Positions 10,511 to 22,694 of a stretch of 64,000 bases of DNA are shown piece by piece. The stretch covers positions 1 through 64,000 of the forward strand of contig MU858129.1 in NCBI GenBank assembly GCA_033297075.1, in the 5' to 3' direction. Both the position numbers and the translations under genes were made by a program. This DNA comes from Rhypophila decipiens. Taxonomy: Eukaryota > Ascomycota > Sordariomycetes > Sordariales > Naviculisporaceae. How positions within the stretch are numbered: position 1 is the stretch's first letter; each line of letters begins with the position of its first letter. The notes beneath the pieces were generated by a model. It saw only the letters and a program-made list of their open reading frames with translations, was not told where the DNA came from and did not search any database.

Positions 10511-13500
10511 CTACATGCTCGAGAAGTCCTCCTTACTCTCGTCCCGCAAAGTCTTTAGCTGGGGAGCAAAGTCCTTGTTCACCCATTCCCAGTAATTGGT
10601 CCAGATCTGGTTGGAACCCGCGCCACCGCCAGTGGTATTCAATGCAGACTTGAGCTTCTCTCCCAGTAGAAGTGTGACGCGCAAGGCCGCCTTGTTAGCC
10701 TCTTCTTGTTTTTCAAGCTCCTGCTTCACGGCTGTGTCCTTCAACTTGGTCGAGAGAGTCGCACGGAAAGCGGTTGCAATCGAGTCCAGCCTGCGTGTTG
10801 TCTCGTCGGGATCAATCAACACAAGCTTGATTACCATCAGGTTGCAGAGAGCACGAATGTCGCTGTCATCAGAAAGACCCGCAACAATCCTGTCGTATAG
10901 ATCGATGATGCTTATGCGCGAAAAAGTAGTCTCCATCAGCGCATAGAGCGTTTCGTACGCAGCCTGTTGAAAAAAACAACCAGGTTAGCATCGAAGCAGT
11001 ATCAATAGAGAATCTAGACTCACCTTTCTAACATCCAGCCCATCGTCGATGATGTGTTTGAAGGGTCCCATCTGAACTTCCCGGACAAGCTCCGGCTTAA
11101 TCTTAGTTTCGCGCATGACATATGGCATAAGCCGGTTGAGGTGACCAAGGATAAGCTCGGGCTTGTTGTGTGCTGCAGAATTTAGGGTTGACATGGCATG
11201 ACGGCGGATTTCCATCACTGGATCCTCGAGCATGATCTTGAGCATATCAACCAAATGATTCTTTAGCAGAGCATCGAACACCTCGTTCTCATCTGGGAGC
11301 GTGTAACGTAGAGCCTGAACTGCAATGGCCCGTAACACCTCTGCCTTGTTTTTGAGAAGGGTCTAGATTCATCAGTCAGTACACTGGACAGCGATGGAAA
11401 CCACGGCAGGACTTACCTGAAGCTTGGGCATATAGCTCTTGGGGTCTATAATGACCATGCGGCCGATGCATTCGGCACATACAGCCTTGTTATCCTCGGC
11501 GCCGGTCGCAGCGAGAATTTGGTCCCAGATCATGGAAGAGAATTCCCCAATATCTGAGGACGACAGGGCCACCTGTTGGAGGACCTCCTTGATCGACTGA
11601 AGGAGGAGATACTGTCTAGTACCAGTCTGTTGCATTGAGCCAAGAATAACAGGAACATACACAGAGACGTTCCCAGCTCCCGCTCGCCCAAGTGCAACAG
11701 CTGCCGATAGCGACACCTTGTCAAACTCGTTCGTGAATTGGTCCAGGAACAAGTTTGGTGGGAGGGGGGATTTGGAACCAAGTCGTAGTCCTGCTTCGCC
11801 TAGTACTGCCAACGCAAGGCTCGCTCGAGCCTGATCGCCTGCGTTGGTTTTGACCTCCTGGACGAAGCTATCCATAGTAACCCCGGCCGAGTTTTCACTG
11901 GCAACAAGAAGTGTGCCGATTACCTTCCCGAGCGTCGCAGGTTCGCCGCTAACTCCCACGTCCTTTAGAAGACCCATCATAAGAGGCTTGCCCTGCCCAG
12001 CTTGTCCAATGCTTGTGACGAGTATAAGGAGAGATTCGAGAACAGACCCAGCGACAGTTGACTGGAGCAAGTCACAGAGCGAGCGGATAAGCCGTGGTGT
12101 GACCACAATATTGGGTTGCTCCGGGCTCAAACGCGCAAGGACGAGGAGCCCTGGGCCGAGAAGCTGAGCATCGTTCTTAGAGATCACTGGCGTCAAGGCT
12201 GTCACAATGCTCTCGATACTGGCCGCATCCAAGGTTCCCTTTGTGGCAGGAGACAGCACGAGGTGCTTGAGGGCCATGACACTCGATCCTCGGAGTGATC
12301 TGTTGGACTTCCTCAGTTGAGCGGCCAGCTCTGCAACCACCTCCCGAGTCCACTCTGGCGCGAAACGAACACCGTCAGCGGACAATGCACCGATATTGTC
12401 GATGGCCCGCACAGCAGCCAGACGAGTAGTCTCGTTTTTGAGACGTTCCAGCAGGAATGCCAGTGCAGAACTTCGCTTCTCGTCGGAGAGCAGGTTCGAT
12501 CCTTCAGACCCTGACGTCCTGGAGAGAAGGGTACCTAGAGCGTGGATTGCTTTCTGTCGAACTTCGGCGTCCGCATCATTGGCCGTAGTGCGATCAATTA
12601 TGACGTCGTAGAGCTTCTGGAGTTCTCCCTTGAACATGTGCGCCGTATACCGGGACCGTGGAGGGGTGATCGCTTTTACAAGCTCCTCGGAAGTCTGAAT
12701 GGCCTCACTCGAGATTTTATAGACGCGATCGTGAACAACACTAACAACTCCAGCAACAATCTTGGATAGATAAGGTTGAAGGTCAGACGAGGAATGGTTC
12801 TTTGCGATGTCGCTCGTGAGACGAAGGGCTGAGACCCGCAGTGTGCTGGCTGTTGCAGATGCCCCTCCTCCGGCCACAGAAAGAGATGCTGAAGTGGACG
12901 TTGAGCTGGGTGGCTTGATAGCATCGATTATTGGTGAAATCAGCTGGTCCAAGTAAGGGGCCAAACCACCGCGTTGGACAGAAATGATATCATCTAGCAG
13001 GTTCACAACAGCTTGCTTGGTGGGAATCAGCTTCCCTTTCAAAAGCTTGGTGCTTGACTTGACGATGGTCGGGGTAAGGTTGGCAAGGTCCGCACGTGGT
13101 CCTACCACCGGTGCCTTTTCTGTGGTGGGCGAAGTGAGCCCAGTGCCTGCCAGGTTGGAGGATGTAAGTGCCAGAGCAAAGGAAGAAGCACCATTGGCGC
13201 TACTCTGGCGCCTTCGCTTCCGGCTCTGGGGAGCTTGACTCAAATACTCGTTCTGGGGGCCGTCGATGGAGAACTCAGGAATGATACCCTCTCCCGTCTT
13301 GCGAACCAATAGAGCCATCGCAGATATAACTTCAAGGCGGACGTTTTCCTCGCGCTCGTCGAACCTCTTGACAAGCGCAGGCGCCATCTTGCTGTAGAGC
13401 ACGCCGCTGTCGAGAAGGTCGCCACTGCTTCGTGTGGAGATGATGGTATACAGGGCCTTGGCTGCACATCTTCTGACCTTCCAGCTGGCATCGTCATCGT

Positions 13501-14724
13501 CATCGAATCCCCCATCGGCTTCAAACTCATAATCCTCGTCAAACTCGTCCTCGTCCTCTTCCTCCTCCGCCATCTCCTCATCATCATCCACGGCATAATT
13601 GGGGTCGAACTTGAGGTAGCGGAGGCATGCTTCCATTGCAGCATCGGTGAATGGCCGCATTTGTGTTGGGCACGAAGACAAGAAGGCCTCAAGTGCGACC
13701 AACGCAGCCTCGCGGACTTCGTTGAATTCAAGCCCGTTGTCATCTCCTTCACTGGCCACTTCGAGCTGTGCCTGTAACTCCTGCTCGCCGAGGGCGTCGA
13801 GGACAAATGGGGCCAGCTCCTGAAGACGCTTGCCAAACCGCTGAGGTATAGACCGGGCCATTGAACCCAGGACCGTGATGTAGAGACGTCGAGTCACCGA
13901 GGGCAACTTCGGCTGCCTCAACACGCCGAAGGCACGTCTAATGAAGTTCTGCAAGACATCGTCGGCGAGATAATGGGCGAGCATGGAAAGAGCGACGACA
14001 GCTCGCTTTTTCACTACCGAGTTGCCTCGGTCCTTCTCCAAGAGCGTCACGAGTGCATCCTGCAGTGCCTCAATCTCTACAGGGGAGAGCATAGGGCCAA
14101 AGCATCTGATAACCTCAATCAGCACATCAACGGAATCCGAGCTAAGGTCCTGGTCGCTCTCGAGCAGCCCCGGAACAATCTTTCCACCTGGAGTCGCGCG
14201 TCCAAGAAATCGAGGGATCAAAACCCTACTGATGCCAGCGTATGCCTCGGCAACATCTTGATTCGGCTGGATACCTGGGACAGGACGAGGAAGAGCTTCA
14301 ACAGCAGAGCGCAGAGCCATCGAGGGAAGCGAATTGTCAACCGAGTTCTTAAGCTTCAGCGTGGACAGTTTCTCCATCATGGGAACGACCAGTTGATTGG
14401 GAAGTTTTCTAATCAGGGGTCCAAGGCTATGGAGAGAGAGTTAGTACTTGTTCGAGAGCAGAGCTGGAATCTGGTGTTTGCATACCATTTTATGGCCTGG
14501 TTCTGGACCTCTCCGTTTTGATCATCGAGTGCCCGCACAACATGATCCATTGTGCGTGAAGCTGTGTTGTAATCATGGTGTAGAAACCCCTGCTTCGTGT
14601 TGTTGAGGACCGTCAAGAGATCGGCCAGGGCCATAAACCGATAGTCAGGATCGCTGTCGGTGATTTTCTGGAGTAGTAGAGTGACCGTCTGGGGGGTCGG
14701 GTTTGCGGGGATCGTTGTCGCCAT
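10511..14724 (-). CDS. CAND1: CAND1/TIP120, cullin-associated NEDD8-dissociated protein, full length
   Basis: Four exons (14724-14486, 14426-11417, 11362-11024, 10963-10511) give 1346 residues. The first intron rejoins NQAIKCLGPLIRKLP, matching the animal CAND1 signature AVKCLGPL. The protein is a HEAT-repeat solenoid throughout; residues about 360-392 form a very acidic loop (EEEEDEDEFDEDYE). The C-terminal exons contain PELVREVQMGPFKHIIDDGL and SVKQEFEKQ-like AVKQELEKQEE, the classic CAND1 end. CAND1 binds un-neddylated cullin-RBX1 and acts as an exchange factor for SCF substrate receptors. The start was chosen at MATTIPANPTPQ; an upstream in-frame codon would add 16 residues. In Aspergillus nidulans the homologue is reported as two separate genes (candA-N and candA-C); here one gene encodes both halves. 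Confidence 0.95.
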
Positions 14725-16162
14725 GGTGTCGGCTACGGCTACGAGGCCAGCTCGGAATCTCTTCGCATTCAAGGGTGTTTGCGATTTCTCGAGATGCGGC
14801 AGAGTTCAGCCAAGTGTGCAGAAGAGATGCAAAAGAGATGCAGACCGTGGGATCTTTTGGTCGAGCTCGAGCTAATGAAGATGTAAACGGAAACTCTGGG
14901 CAGGTGTGGAAAGAATGGTGGGGTAGGATGTTAGGCAGCTCGCGGGGTCCCAAAACTACAGTACACAATCAGAAGATTCCATCGATCTCCACACCAAGCT
15001 CTCCACCAGCCTGTCCCTGTCGGGGCAGCGAGCAGCGGGGCTTGAAAGTGGGCCTTGAAACGGAGTGTAAAGTCGGTCTCGTACCGGTATTGACTACATT
15101 TTCTCCCCTTACGTATATAAAAGTTCCCTTAGTTGTCCGACGACAATGAATGAAATAGCCACTTGGGGATTAATAAACTCATAAGGCGCATCAAATAGTA
15201 TTTTTCGAGGCACGCATTGTATATTTTCAAGCGATTTACGCTGATTCAAACCCCGTTCTTTGACTTTAAGTGTAGGTTTACGGCGCTAACATTACGGGGC
15301 GAACAGCTGTCAGTTGGCTCCATAATGAGGTCACAAAAAAGAAAGTTACCACTCCCTCGTGGAGTCAACCGAGTCTGGGGAAGTTCCAGTCACCTTTCTC
15401 AAAGTTTCTTGATATTCACCGTAACTTTTCACCGAAATCTTCATATGCCTTCTTACCTTAATCATGCTGCCTTTTCTGGATAAGATGAGGGCAATGAGCG
15501 GACAGTACGGATAGACCAGACATCTAAGGGTTAAGTTACCCTGTCTTTTGACGCGATACGGGGCCAAGGTTCAAGCACTTCCCAAGATTCTCGGCGTCCT
15601 CATTTTTGAACCCAGAAGATTCGTATGCATCCCAGGAAATTCCTATTAGAATCACAGGAAGACCCAAAAGAATATTTATACAGTGGGAAAGCTGTTCCTG
15701 TTATGTGGGTAACTATTGTTAGCGAATTCACTACACAGTGGACAAGAGCTCTATGGTACTCTGAACGTCGGTGAAGTCCATGTAGATCGTGGACGGAATA
15801 GGTATGTACGTACCTGCCGACTCCAGCAGAATCCCATTTGTGCAGTACGTCATTGATGCCACCAAGCCAAGACGGGACCGAACAGAACAAGAAGCACCAG
15901 CCTTCCAATTCCTTTACCCGGGTACTTCCAGGAGGGCATATATAGCACGAGAGGGTGGTGACAGCGCCTGTGCCTGTTTCACACCCAATAACTCGTTCAG
16001 CTTTCAGCCGAAGATCGCGTTAGAGCACATCAACCAATTACCATACCCAATTCAACACTCTAACTTCCTAGAGTCCGAGAAGGCCATCACCAACATCCTC
16101 AAAGTCCCTGTCTACGTTCAACCATTTTATCAATTCCGATCTTCACCATCTTACTACCCACC
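14725..16162. promoter_or_regulatory. Divergent intergenic region between CAND1 and a small mitochondrial-type gene
   Basis: Both flanking genes are transcribed away from this 1.4-kb stretch, so it holds both promoters. A TATATAAAA motif lies at about 15114-15122. No coding sequence is supported; the frame overlapping 15789-16175 runs into the real start at 16163 in another frame and is treated as leader. Confidence 0.45.
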
Positions 16163-16738
16163 ATGTCTTCCGTGACAAGACTCGCGCTCAAAGGTCCCAG
16201 TTTCCGGCTTGCTCATCGGGTGACCCCTCGCCTCCAGAACATCCGTGTCCAGGGCCAAAGGGGCTTCGCTAGCGACCACGGCGAGATCAAAAAGAGCAGC
16301 GACCTGCCATGGTAAGTATCCCAGTTCTTGCTCATATTATTCGCAATTTCTTACAACGGTTGGCTGACATATAACTTGAATGTAAAGGCTTCTGATGGCT
16401 GCCGGTTTGACTCTCCCTGGCGTCTACTTTCTCTGGCCCCGAAAGTCTGGCAATCATGATAGCCACGTATCAGAGTATGCCAAGAGTGAGAAGAAGACAG
16501 AGAACGACGAGTCAAAGCCTGATGATGGATCAAAGGATGAGCATGGACGCTTTGCACCCGAAACCACAAGTCCAGACGGCCCCGACAAAAAGGTTATTGA
16601 TCAGTCGGATGAGAATGTAAGTGATGCCAGTTAAGACAGTGAGACACTAACTGGATGCTGACCAATTACTCCGTATAGCAAGCCGCCAAATTGACAGACA
16701 AACCTGCGTCGAAACGCGTGGATCCTACAGAGAAGTAA
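16163..16738 (+). CDS. Small predicted mitochondrial membrane protein, unknown function (145 aa)
   Basis: Three exons (16163-16311, 16388-16616, 16679-16738) with GTAAGT donors give 145 residues. The N-terminus is rich in Arg, Ser, Leu and Ala without acidic residues until RGFASDHGE near 36-41, a pattern typical of a cleaved mitochondrial presequence. One hydrophobic helix follows at about 50-66 (WLLMAAGLTLPGVYFLWP), spanning the first splice join. The rest is highly charged and looks disordered (KTENDESKPDDGSKDEHGR), ending DPTEK. A single-pass inner-membrane protein with a soluble acidic tail is the likely topology, which is inference. I do not recognise a named family. Confidence 0.8.
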
Positions 16739-17626
16739 TTCTCGTTGCTGCTTTTGCGTTCTTCACCTCATGTGGAGGGAGCGGCACTCAGGTATTGCTG
16801 GGGTCAGATGCTATTGTTGCTCTGAAAGAAAGCTGGGCGGGCGTTCCCCGGAGAAGGCGGTTGGAAGGGACATCCTATAGCTGCTTTTCGAGATAGGCAA
16901 GAGAATGTATTTAACTTCATGAGCCTTCAAGAGGTGCGACAGTCTATTTTGAGGCATTTATTAATCTCGACATATACATTATATCAATCTCACCATGGGT
17001 ATTATCACAATCCCTCACACGCGTAGAAGGGAAGTTCAAAATGCCTAGGTAGGGAACTTTATATACCTTGTTCTTATAATAATATATTCTTTACCCTATA
17101 ATTTCCTATTTAGGAAGGTGAGCAGGGCTCTTTTTCCCTTCTATACTAAGCCTTCTATACTACACCTTTTTGTACCTTCTATACCTTTTTTTGTACCTTC
17201 CGTACCCCATTAATCCAGGACATCTATCCATCTATCTAGACATCTATCAGACATCATCAATCCAGACATTACCAAACATCAATCCAGACATTATAGTTGC
17301 TCGGTGTTGTTGAAGTTTTCCTTTTGTCAAGGCAACTGACGGTTATTGGAGGGTACGAATGCTTACACCTTCCATCAGAGTAATTACAATTCAACATCGC
17401 ACCTTCTGCTTGAGGGCCTGGGCAAAGCATCGTGCCGTATTGCAGGAGACTCCGAACTCTTTACTGGAACATCGCAGAAAGCAAGCCTTGTGGCATCGCA
17501 GTCCTGGGAACTCGGCCACATCATCGTCAGTCATTTCTTCGCCGTACGAGTCCAAGTCAACTTTGCTATAGTTTCTCCTCTCGGCATCATCTTCTTGTTC
17601 ATACTTCACCGGACAGGCATTGCACA
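16739..17626. other. Intergenic region with an AT-rich repetitive patch
   Basis: At 17040-17300 the sequence becomes AT-rich and repetitive, with recurring TTCTATAC and GTACCTTC words (17140-17210), then CTATCCATCTATC-type words and a direct repeat of AATCCAGACATTA (two close copies at about 17262-17295). It resembles a degraded repeat. The remainder is the leader or promoter of the PLAC8 gene. Short frames before 17627 look like chance. Confidence 0.5.
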
Positions 17627-19743
17627 ATGTCGCGACAGCCAAAACAAGAGCAGAACAGAAATGGCGAGGACTGGAGATCGCCGTTATGCGACTCTGGACA
17701 TGGCTGTGACTGTCCACGGGCATATTTTCTTGGATGTGTCCAGTTCGGACGCACTCGCTATCGCCTCGATCGACTGGATCATGGTGAGGACCCTTTGGAT
17801 ATGGTAGAGTACACAACTTGCAATGTGCCGTGCTGGAAGTACTGTCTGCTTTGCTTTGGTTCCTGCTGTAAGTCTCCATCATTTCGCTGTCTGCGTTATC
17901 TTGTCGATGGACGGCTTCTGATTATCGGAAAGACATCGGCAGCGGCGTATACACCGGAAGAGAGACGCATCGAATCCGGCATAAATACCTCATCAGTGGA
18001 GATTACCTCAAGGACATCGTCAATGGTATCTGTTGCCAGCCGTGCTCCTTGGTCAGGAACGAGGCGGAGATACGGCGTCGGGAATTGTATCCAGGTCCCG
18101 AACGACAAAGTTATACAGAAGCATCTGAGGCGCCCGTGGATATGGAGCCACAGGCTTTCCAACCTCTGTACGCCTTTGCTGTCAGCGACCAGAACCAACC
18201 CATTTACCCACGTCCCGCCAATGAAGAATATCGACCGGAGCCCAATATGGTCGCGGAAGATAGAGGCCAGGTCAGACGTGAGTCCGCCCGTCGTGACGTT
18301 GAGGTCCATCAACCCTTGCAAGAGATATCGAGGCCGAGCGGGGCCAGTGCTATTTCTCCTTATCCTCTTGACGACAATTTCGAATACACAAACCGCTCAC
18401 TACCTCGGACGCTCGATGCCGGTAGTCCCTTGACCAGGGATGCACTGGCCCGAAGAAATCAGGCGCTCACTCCCATCAGCGAGAGGGACAGCGAAGAACC
18501 TCGTCGCAAAGAAAGTAACCCTATCCTTGCTCAGATCCAGGACTGGATCCAAGAAGCGGGCGAAGCGATGGCCAAGGCTGAAAAAGGAAGTGTCAAATCC
18601 GGAACGGGGAGTTCACGTGGCCCCAGGGAGGCAAGAAAGGCATCCCCCAAACCTCGAGAGGGCCCAGTAGCGGGTGGACAAGACACTACCCAGACGGCCA
18701 TCCCTGAGCCAGCCGCTGATGCAGAGCCCATGTCCCCCCTGCCCATGGTCCCAGAACGGGATGTGCGCAGCGGACGGAGAAGAGCGGTTTCGAACCCCTC
18801 ACCCTCGCGTGGTCTCACCAGAGATGTACTACTGCCGATGCCTTCAACACCTGGCCTAAAGTCCATGGTACTTAACGATCCTGATCGCATCAGTCCAAAG
18901 TCATTAGCCCCATGGGGTCATAGACTCTCTGACGAGAAGCAGGATGAGGACTTATGGGTTACTGAGACAGAGGATAGCCTTGGCAAAGACGAATCAGTTG
19001 CACCTACCCAGCTTGTTGACAAGAAACATGAACTCGGCCAAGACCCACATGCTCCCGGTGCCAACACGGTGTTGGATGGAGCAACTGACGATGCCACGCG
19101 AGGCAAGCAGGCGTTCGGGGGATGCACAGTCTCAAACAACATCGATGTTGAACCGCCATCATCCACAACTGGGATCAATGATCTCCATTCTGATATCTCA
19201 TTTCCTCCTCCCAATATTGTTGGGCCGGAACAGGAGGAGGAAATAATGGCCCAACTGGTCGCTCAAGGCCTACAGAGATCCGTACACACACTCTCCGTAC
19301 ACACACTCTCCATGGACAGGCGTGTTACCTCGGCGCCTCCAAAACCACCGTTCAGTCACGGAATTCGCTTTGATCAACGAATCGCGGCCCCTGAGCTGGC
19401 TTATGCGACGCTTGATCACGACATCCTCAAGGATCGTCGAGTTATTTCGTCCATCCCCGGCGATGAAGAACACACCCTACATGCCGACGAGAGAGTCGAG
19501 AGTCCGGCTACATTGACGCCGAGCAAGCACGATATCGGGCTCAACAAACAAGTAGCAGCTAGCCCTACGGGATCTGCCCAGCAACGTGGTCTCGGAGAGG
19601 ATGATACGGTCGTCGGGCCGTCTTCCCCAAAGTCAGGCTATGACACCAAGGTAGCACAACGAGCGTATCTGTTGCTGGAGGGCTTTCTCGGAAACGGAAG
19701 AAGGAATCGGTCAGCTACGAATAACGACTCTCGTGCTGTGTAG
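17627..19743 (+). CDS. PLAC8-domain cysteine-rich protein with long disordered tail (683 aa)
   Basis: Two exons (17627-17867 and 17933-19743) joined by a 65-nt intron. The N-terminal part carries the PLAC8 (DUF614) signature: CDCPRAYFLGCVQFGRTRYR and RLDHGEDPLD, a Cys-rich CWKYCLLCFGSC, then after the join YIGSGVYTGRETHRIRHKY and CCQPCSLVRNEAEIRRRE. The intron position is fixed because TAC spans the join and restores the domain. Residues from about 140 to the end are Pro/Ser/Glu/Asp-rich and probably disordered, including a perfect tandem VHTLS duplication encoded by a 15-bp repeat at 19282-19311. PLAC8 proteins elsewhere are linked to cell size, metal resistance or membrane localisation; the role here is unknown. 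Confidence 0.85.
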
Positions 19744-21113
19744 CCGTGAAATATGGGCTGTGGACCAAATTGCCGTTGTCAAGGCGACGAGCTGAATTCG
19801 GTGAGAGGAGTGCTGAAGAGCCCTGGGAAAAAGTAATTGTAATCGAGTATATTCTATTGTAGTACTGTTAGTAGGCTCCGAAATCCCTATGGAATATCGA
19901 TCCTCTTGTTCGAATTTTCAGCTAGGCATTGCTTGTATCTTTCCTTCGTCCAATCAAGCCGACGTGTCGTTCCATAACTTCCATGCAAGGGTCATGCACA
20001 CAAAAGGCGCGATATCAGCCAGCGTGGTAGTCTGGCAGCCTTGCTGAGTGGAAGTCTGCACTCGGAAAGAACGTCGCTTCCAAGTTGGCAGTTTGGATGT
20101 TTGAGATCGGACGAGATCGGGGAGACGGGGAGAGACTTGGGTACATACCACCCCGTTTAACGTTATGCAAGTAACAAGTATTATATGCTTGGGGGTTTGT
20201 CGCATTTGGCGATTCGTCATTTTGGCAATTGATGAGTGCTAAGTATCCGTATGTACCTACCCCAACGGCCGGCATATCCCCAATGCCAATACCAGTGCCA
20301 ATGCCAATGCTAATATCTGTCCCTGCAGCAAGGACAGTCCATGGATATCTGGCTTTTTTCGGGTAAAAAGACGTCGACGATGTGATTCAGGAACTCCGTA
20401 ACTGACTAACGAGTTTGGAGAAAGGGGAAGGACCCCGCAGAATGCAAGCAATTGCTGTGTCTTGGCCCACAAGCGATGCCCCTCACTGCCCCTTGTCGAT
20501 ACGGATGGATACCTGCCCCTCCAAAAACTTCCCCCCTTCATACCCGCCTGGTAGCCGGTGACCTGAGTGAATGTACATGCGGATTTATGTATATTATATA
20601 GACAGAGTAGGTACGGGATACATATACATGAACTGCGGGGTTTGACACGAGTATTTGATTCTCACTTTTTACAGGTTGGAATCTCACTCACTCACTCACT
20701 GGCTCACTCATCGCATCCCAAAGTCACAAAATCCAGAAGCCGGTACTGACCGAGCCTTGCGCGAACAATCTCTCCCTCTCTCTCGGTCACCCATAAAAGG
20801 GAAAACGAACGATATCGGCGGGGTCTCGGGCAAAAAGCACATTCTCTTCCTTCTCTCCTCTTGTTTTTTTTTTCAAGGGTCAATTCCTTCTTTTTTCCGC
20901 ATTTCTGCCCAACGCAACGGCAAAGGGACATTGTGTTTCCACGGTCTCTACAATACTTCGCACTTCCTACCTCTGATATATACAACCTTCTCTTAATCGA
21001 GCTCGGTCAGGTCCTAACTCGGTTCTTGTCAAAAACTGGGAATAAATAGAAGACAAAAAGGGGTATTATTTCACCACAGAACTTACCAGTCATACCCGCC
21101 ACCACAGTAAAAA
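19744..21113. promoter_or_regulatory. Upstream region of HEM3 with short simple repeats
   Basis: No gene is seen in this 1.4-kb stretch. It contains a short degenerate run of CCAATG-type hexamers at 20278-20312 and a CTCA tetramer run at about 20685-20708. From 20760 it turns pyrimidine-rich (TCTCTCCCTCTCTCTC and later TTCCTTCTCTCC), as is common just upstream of fungal transcription starts. It should hold the HEM3 promoter and the 3' flank of the PLAC8 gene. Confidence 0.5.
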
Positions 21114-22181
21114 ATGTCGGCCGAATCTCAAGAACAAGTCATCCGCATCGGCACGCGCCGATCAAAGCTCGCCCTGAAGCAAGTCGACCTCATCATGGCA
21201 GAGCTCTCGGCGGTCCATCCCGGCGCAAAATTCGAGGTGCATCCCATTGCGACCATGGGCGATAAGGACAAGGTCACCCCGCTGCCTCAACTCGGAAAAG
21301 GCCTCTGGACCAACGAACTCGAAGCCGCCCTGGTCCAAAAGGAGGTCGACTTTATCGTCCATTGCCTCAAGGACATGCCTACTTCCGTCCCGGCCGGGTG
21401 TCTGCTCGGCTGCGTGACGAAGCGCGAGGACCCCCGCGACGTCGTCATCTTCAGTGCCCGACACGGGGACAAGTACAAGAAACTGGCCGATCTTCCGGCC
21501 GGAAGTGTCGTCGGGACGAGCTCGGTACGGCGGGCGGCGCAGCTGAGGAGGTGGTACCCCGGTTTGGAGTTCAAGGATGTGAGAGGCAATATCGAGACTC
21601 GGTTGCAGAAGTGCGATGATGAGGAGTTGGGGTATGATTGTATTATTCTTGCCGCGGCGGGATTACACAGGATGAACTATAATGCCCGGATTGCGCAGTA
21701 TCTGGAGAGCGGGACCGAGGGCGGCGGCATGTTGCATGCTGTTGGCCAAGGAGCACTCGGGCTGGAGGTCCGTGAGAATGACGAGCGGATATTGAGCATG
21801 CTGAAGGTTGTCGAGGATACGCCCACCATGATGGCTGGCTTTGCGGAGCGGAGCCTATTAAGGACTTTGGAGGGTGGTTGCTCGGTGCCGATTGGCGTCG
21901 AGACGACTTGGCTCGATGGCGAGGAGGAGGATGGTGGAAGGAAGCTGAAAATTGTGGCCACGGTGGTAAGCCTGGACGGAAAGAGGTTCGTGGACGGGGA
22001 GATGGTCCAGGAGGTGGCAAGTCTTGCGCAGGCGGATAGCTTGGGCAAGAAGCTCGCTCAGGATCTGGTCGATCGAGGCGCGCAAAAGATCTTGGACGAG
22101 ATCAACAAGGTTCGGGCCGGCCCTGGTGCAGTCAAACTTGGCGACGTCACAGTTAATGCGACTGCCGCCCCTGCTGTATAA
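21114..22181 (+). CDS. HEM3: Hydroxymethylbilane synthase (porphobilinogen deaminase)
   Basis: An intronless 355-residue enzyme. It opens IRIGTRRSKLALKQVD and contains LGKGLWTNELEAAL, the active-site Asp region VHCLKDMPTSVP, the substrate-binding basic motif GTSSVRRAAQLRR, RGNIETRLQK, and the cofactor-attachment cysteine in EGGCSVPIG. All are family hallmarks. It joins four porphobilinogen molecules into hydroxymethylbilane, the third step of the shared tetrapyrrole pathway, in the cytosol of fungi. Length matches the family (about 330-360). The start at 21114 gives a short N-terminal lead before the first beta strand and follows a purine-rich AAAA context. Confidence 0.97.
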   Translation: MSAESQEQVIRIGTRRSKLALKQVDLIMAELSAVHPGAKFEVHPIATMGDKDKVTPLPQLGKGLWTNELEAALVQKEVDFIVHCLKDMPTSVPAGCLLGCVTKREDPRDVVIFSARHGDKYKKLADLPAGSVVGTSSVRRAAQLRRWYPGLEFKDVRGNIETRLQKCDDEELGYDCIILAAAGLHRMNYNARIAQYLESGTEGGGMLHAVGQGALGLEVRENDERILSMLKVVEDTPTMMAGFAERSLLRTLEGGCSVPIGVETTWLDGEEEDGGRKLKIVATVVSLDGKRFVDGEMVQEVASLAQADSLGKKLAQDLVDRGAQKILDEINKVRAGPGAVKLGDVTVNATAAPAV

Positions 22182-22694
22182 TTCACCATTTCTTTTGCCT
22201 TTCTCTAGGAACTTATTTATTTAGACGTCGAACGAACGCACATAACCGATATAGAAGCAAGGTCCTGGACTGGAAGAGGCAAAAGAAACCGCAACTTAAC
22301 CTTATGCTATATTCAAGAATCAAGCGCATGATCTTGAAGTCCCTAAGCGCAGAGCAATGTCAAGGTGGAATTGTTGTGAAGGGCGTGAATTACTAGCTCC
22401 ATATGCTGGCTGCCCTGAAGGGTACCAAATAAAAAATAAAACCCCTTAGCCCAGCGTATCAAGCATCCCGAATCCGAGAAGCTTCCAGTTTATATCTTTA
22501 TTTGTGACCCGAGGTTGAGACTCGCATGCAAGAATGAAACCCAAATCAATCAAACACCATTCCGACTGCCATATGATACAGATACCCGGCGCCGATGTGC
22601 GTATATTCAGGTTGAACTGTCAGAAAATAACCATCCCGCTTTCCTCCTTCATCCCAGACTATCCCAATAGTCTACACGCACTACTTCTAGTCTC
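22182..22694. other. Convergent 3' region between HEM3 and GCV3
   Basis: Both genes end into this stretch. It has AATAAAAAATAAAA-like A-rich polyadenylation-type sequence near 22425-22442. No gene is seen. Confidence 0.5.
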
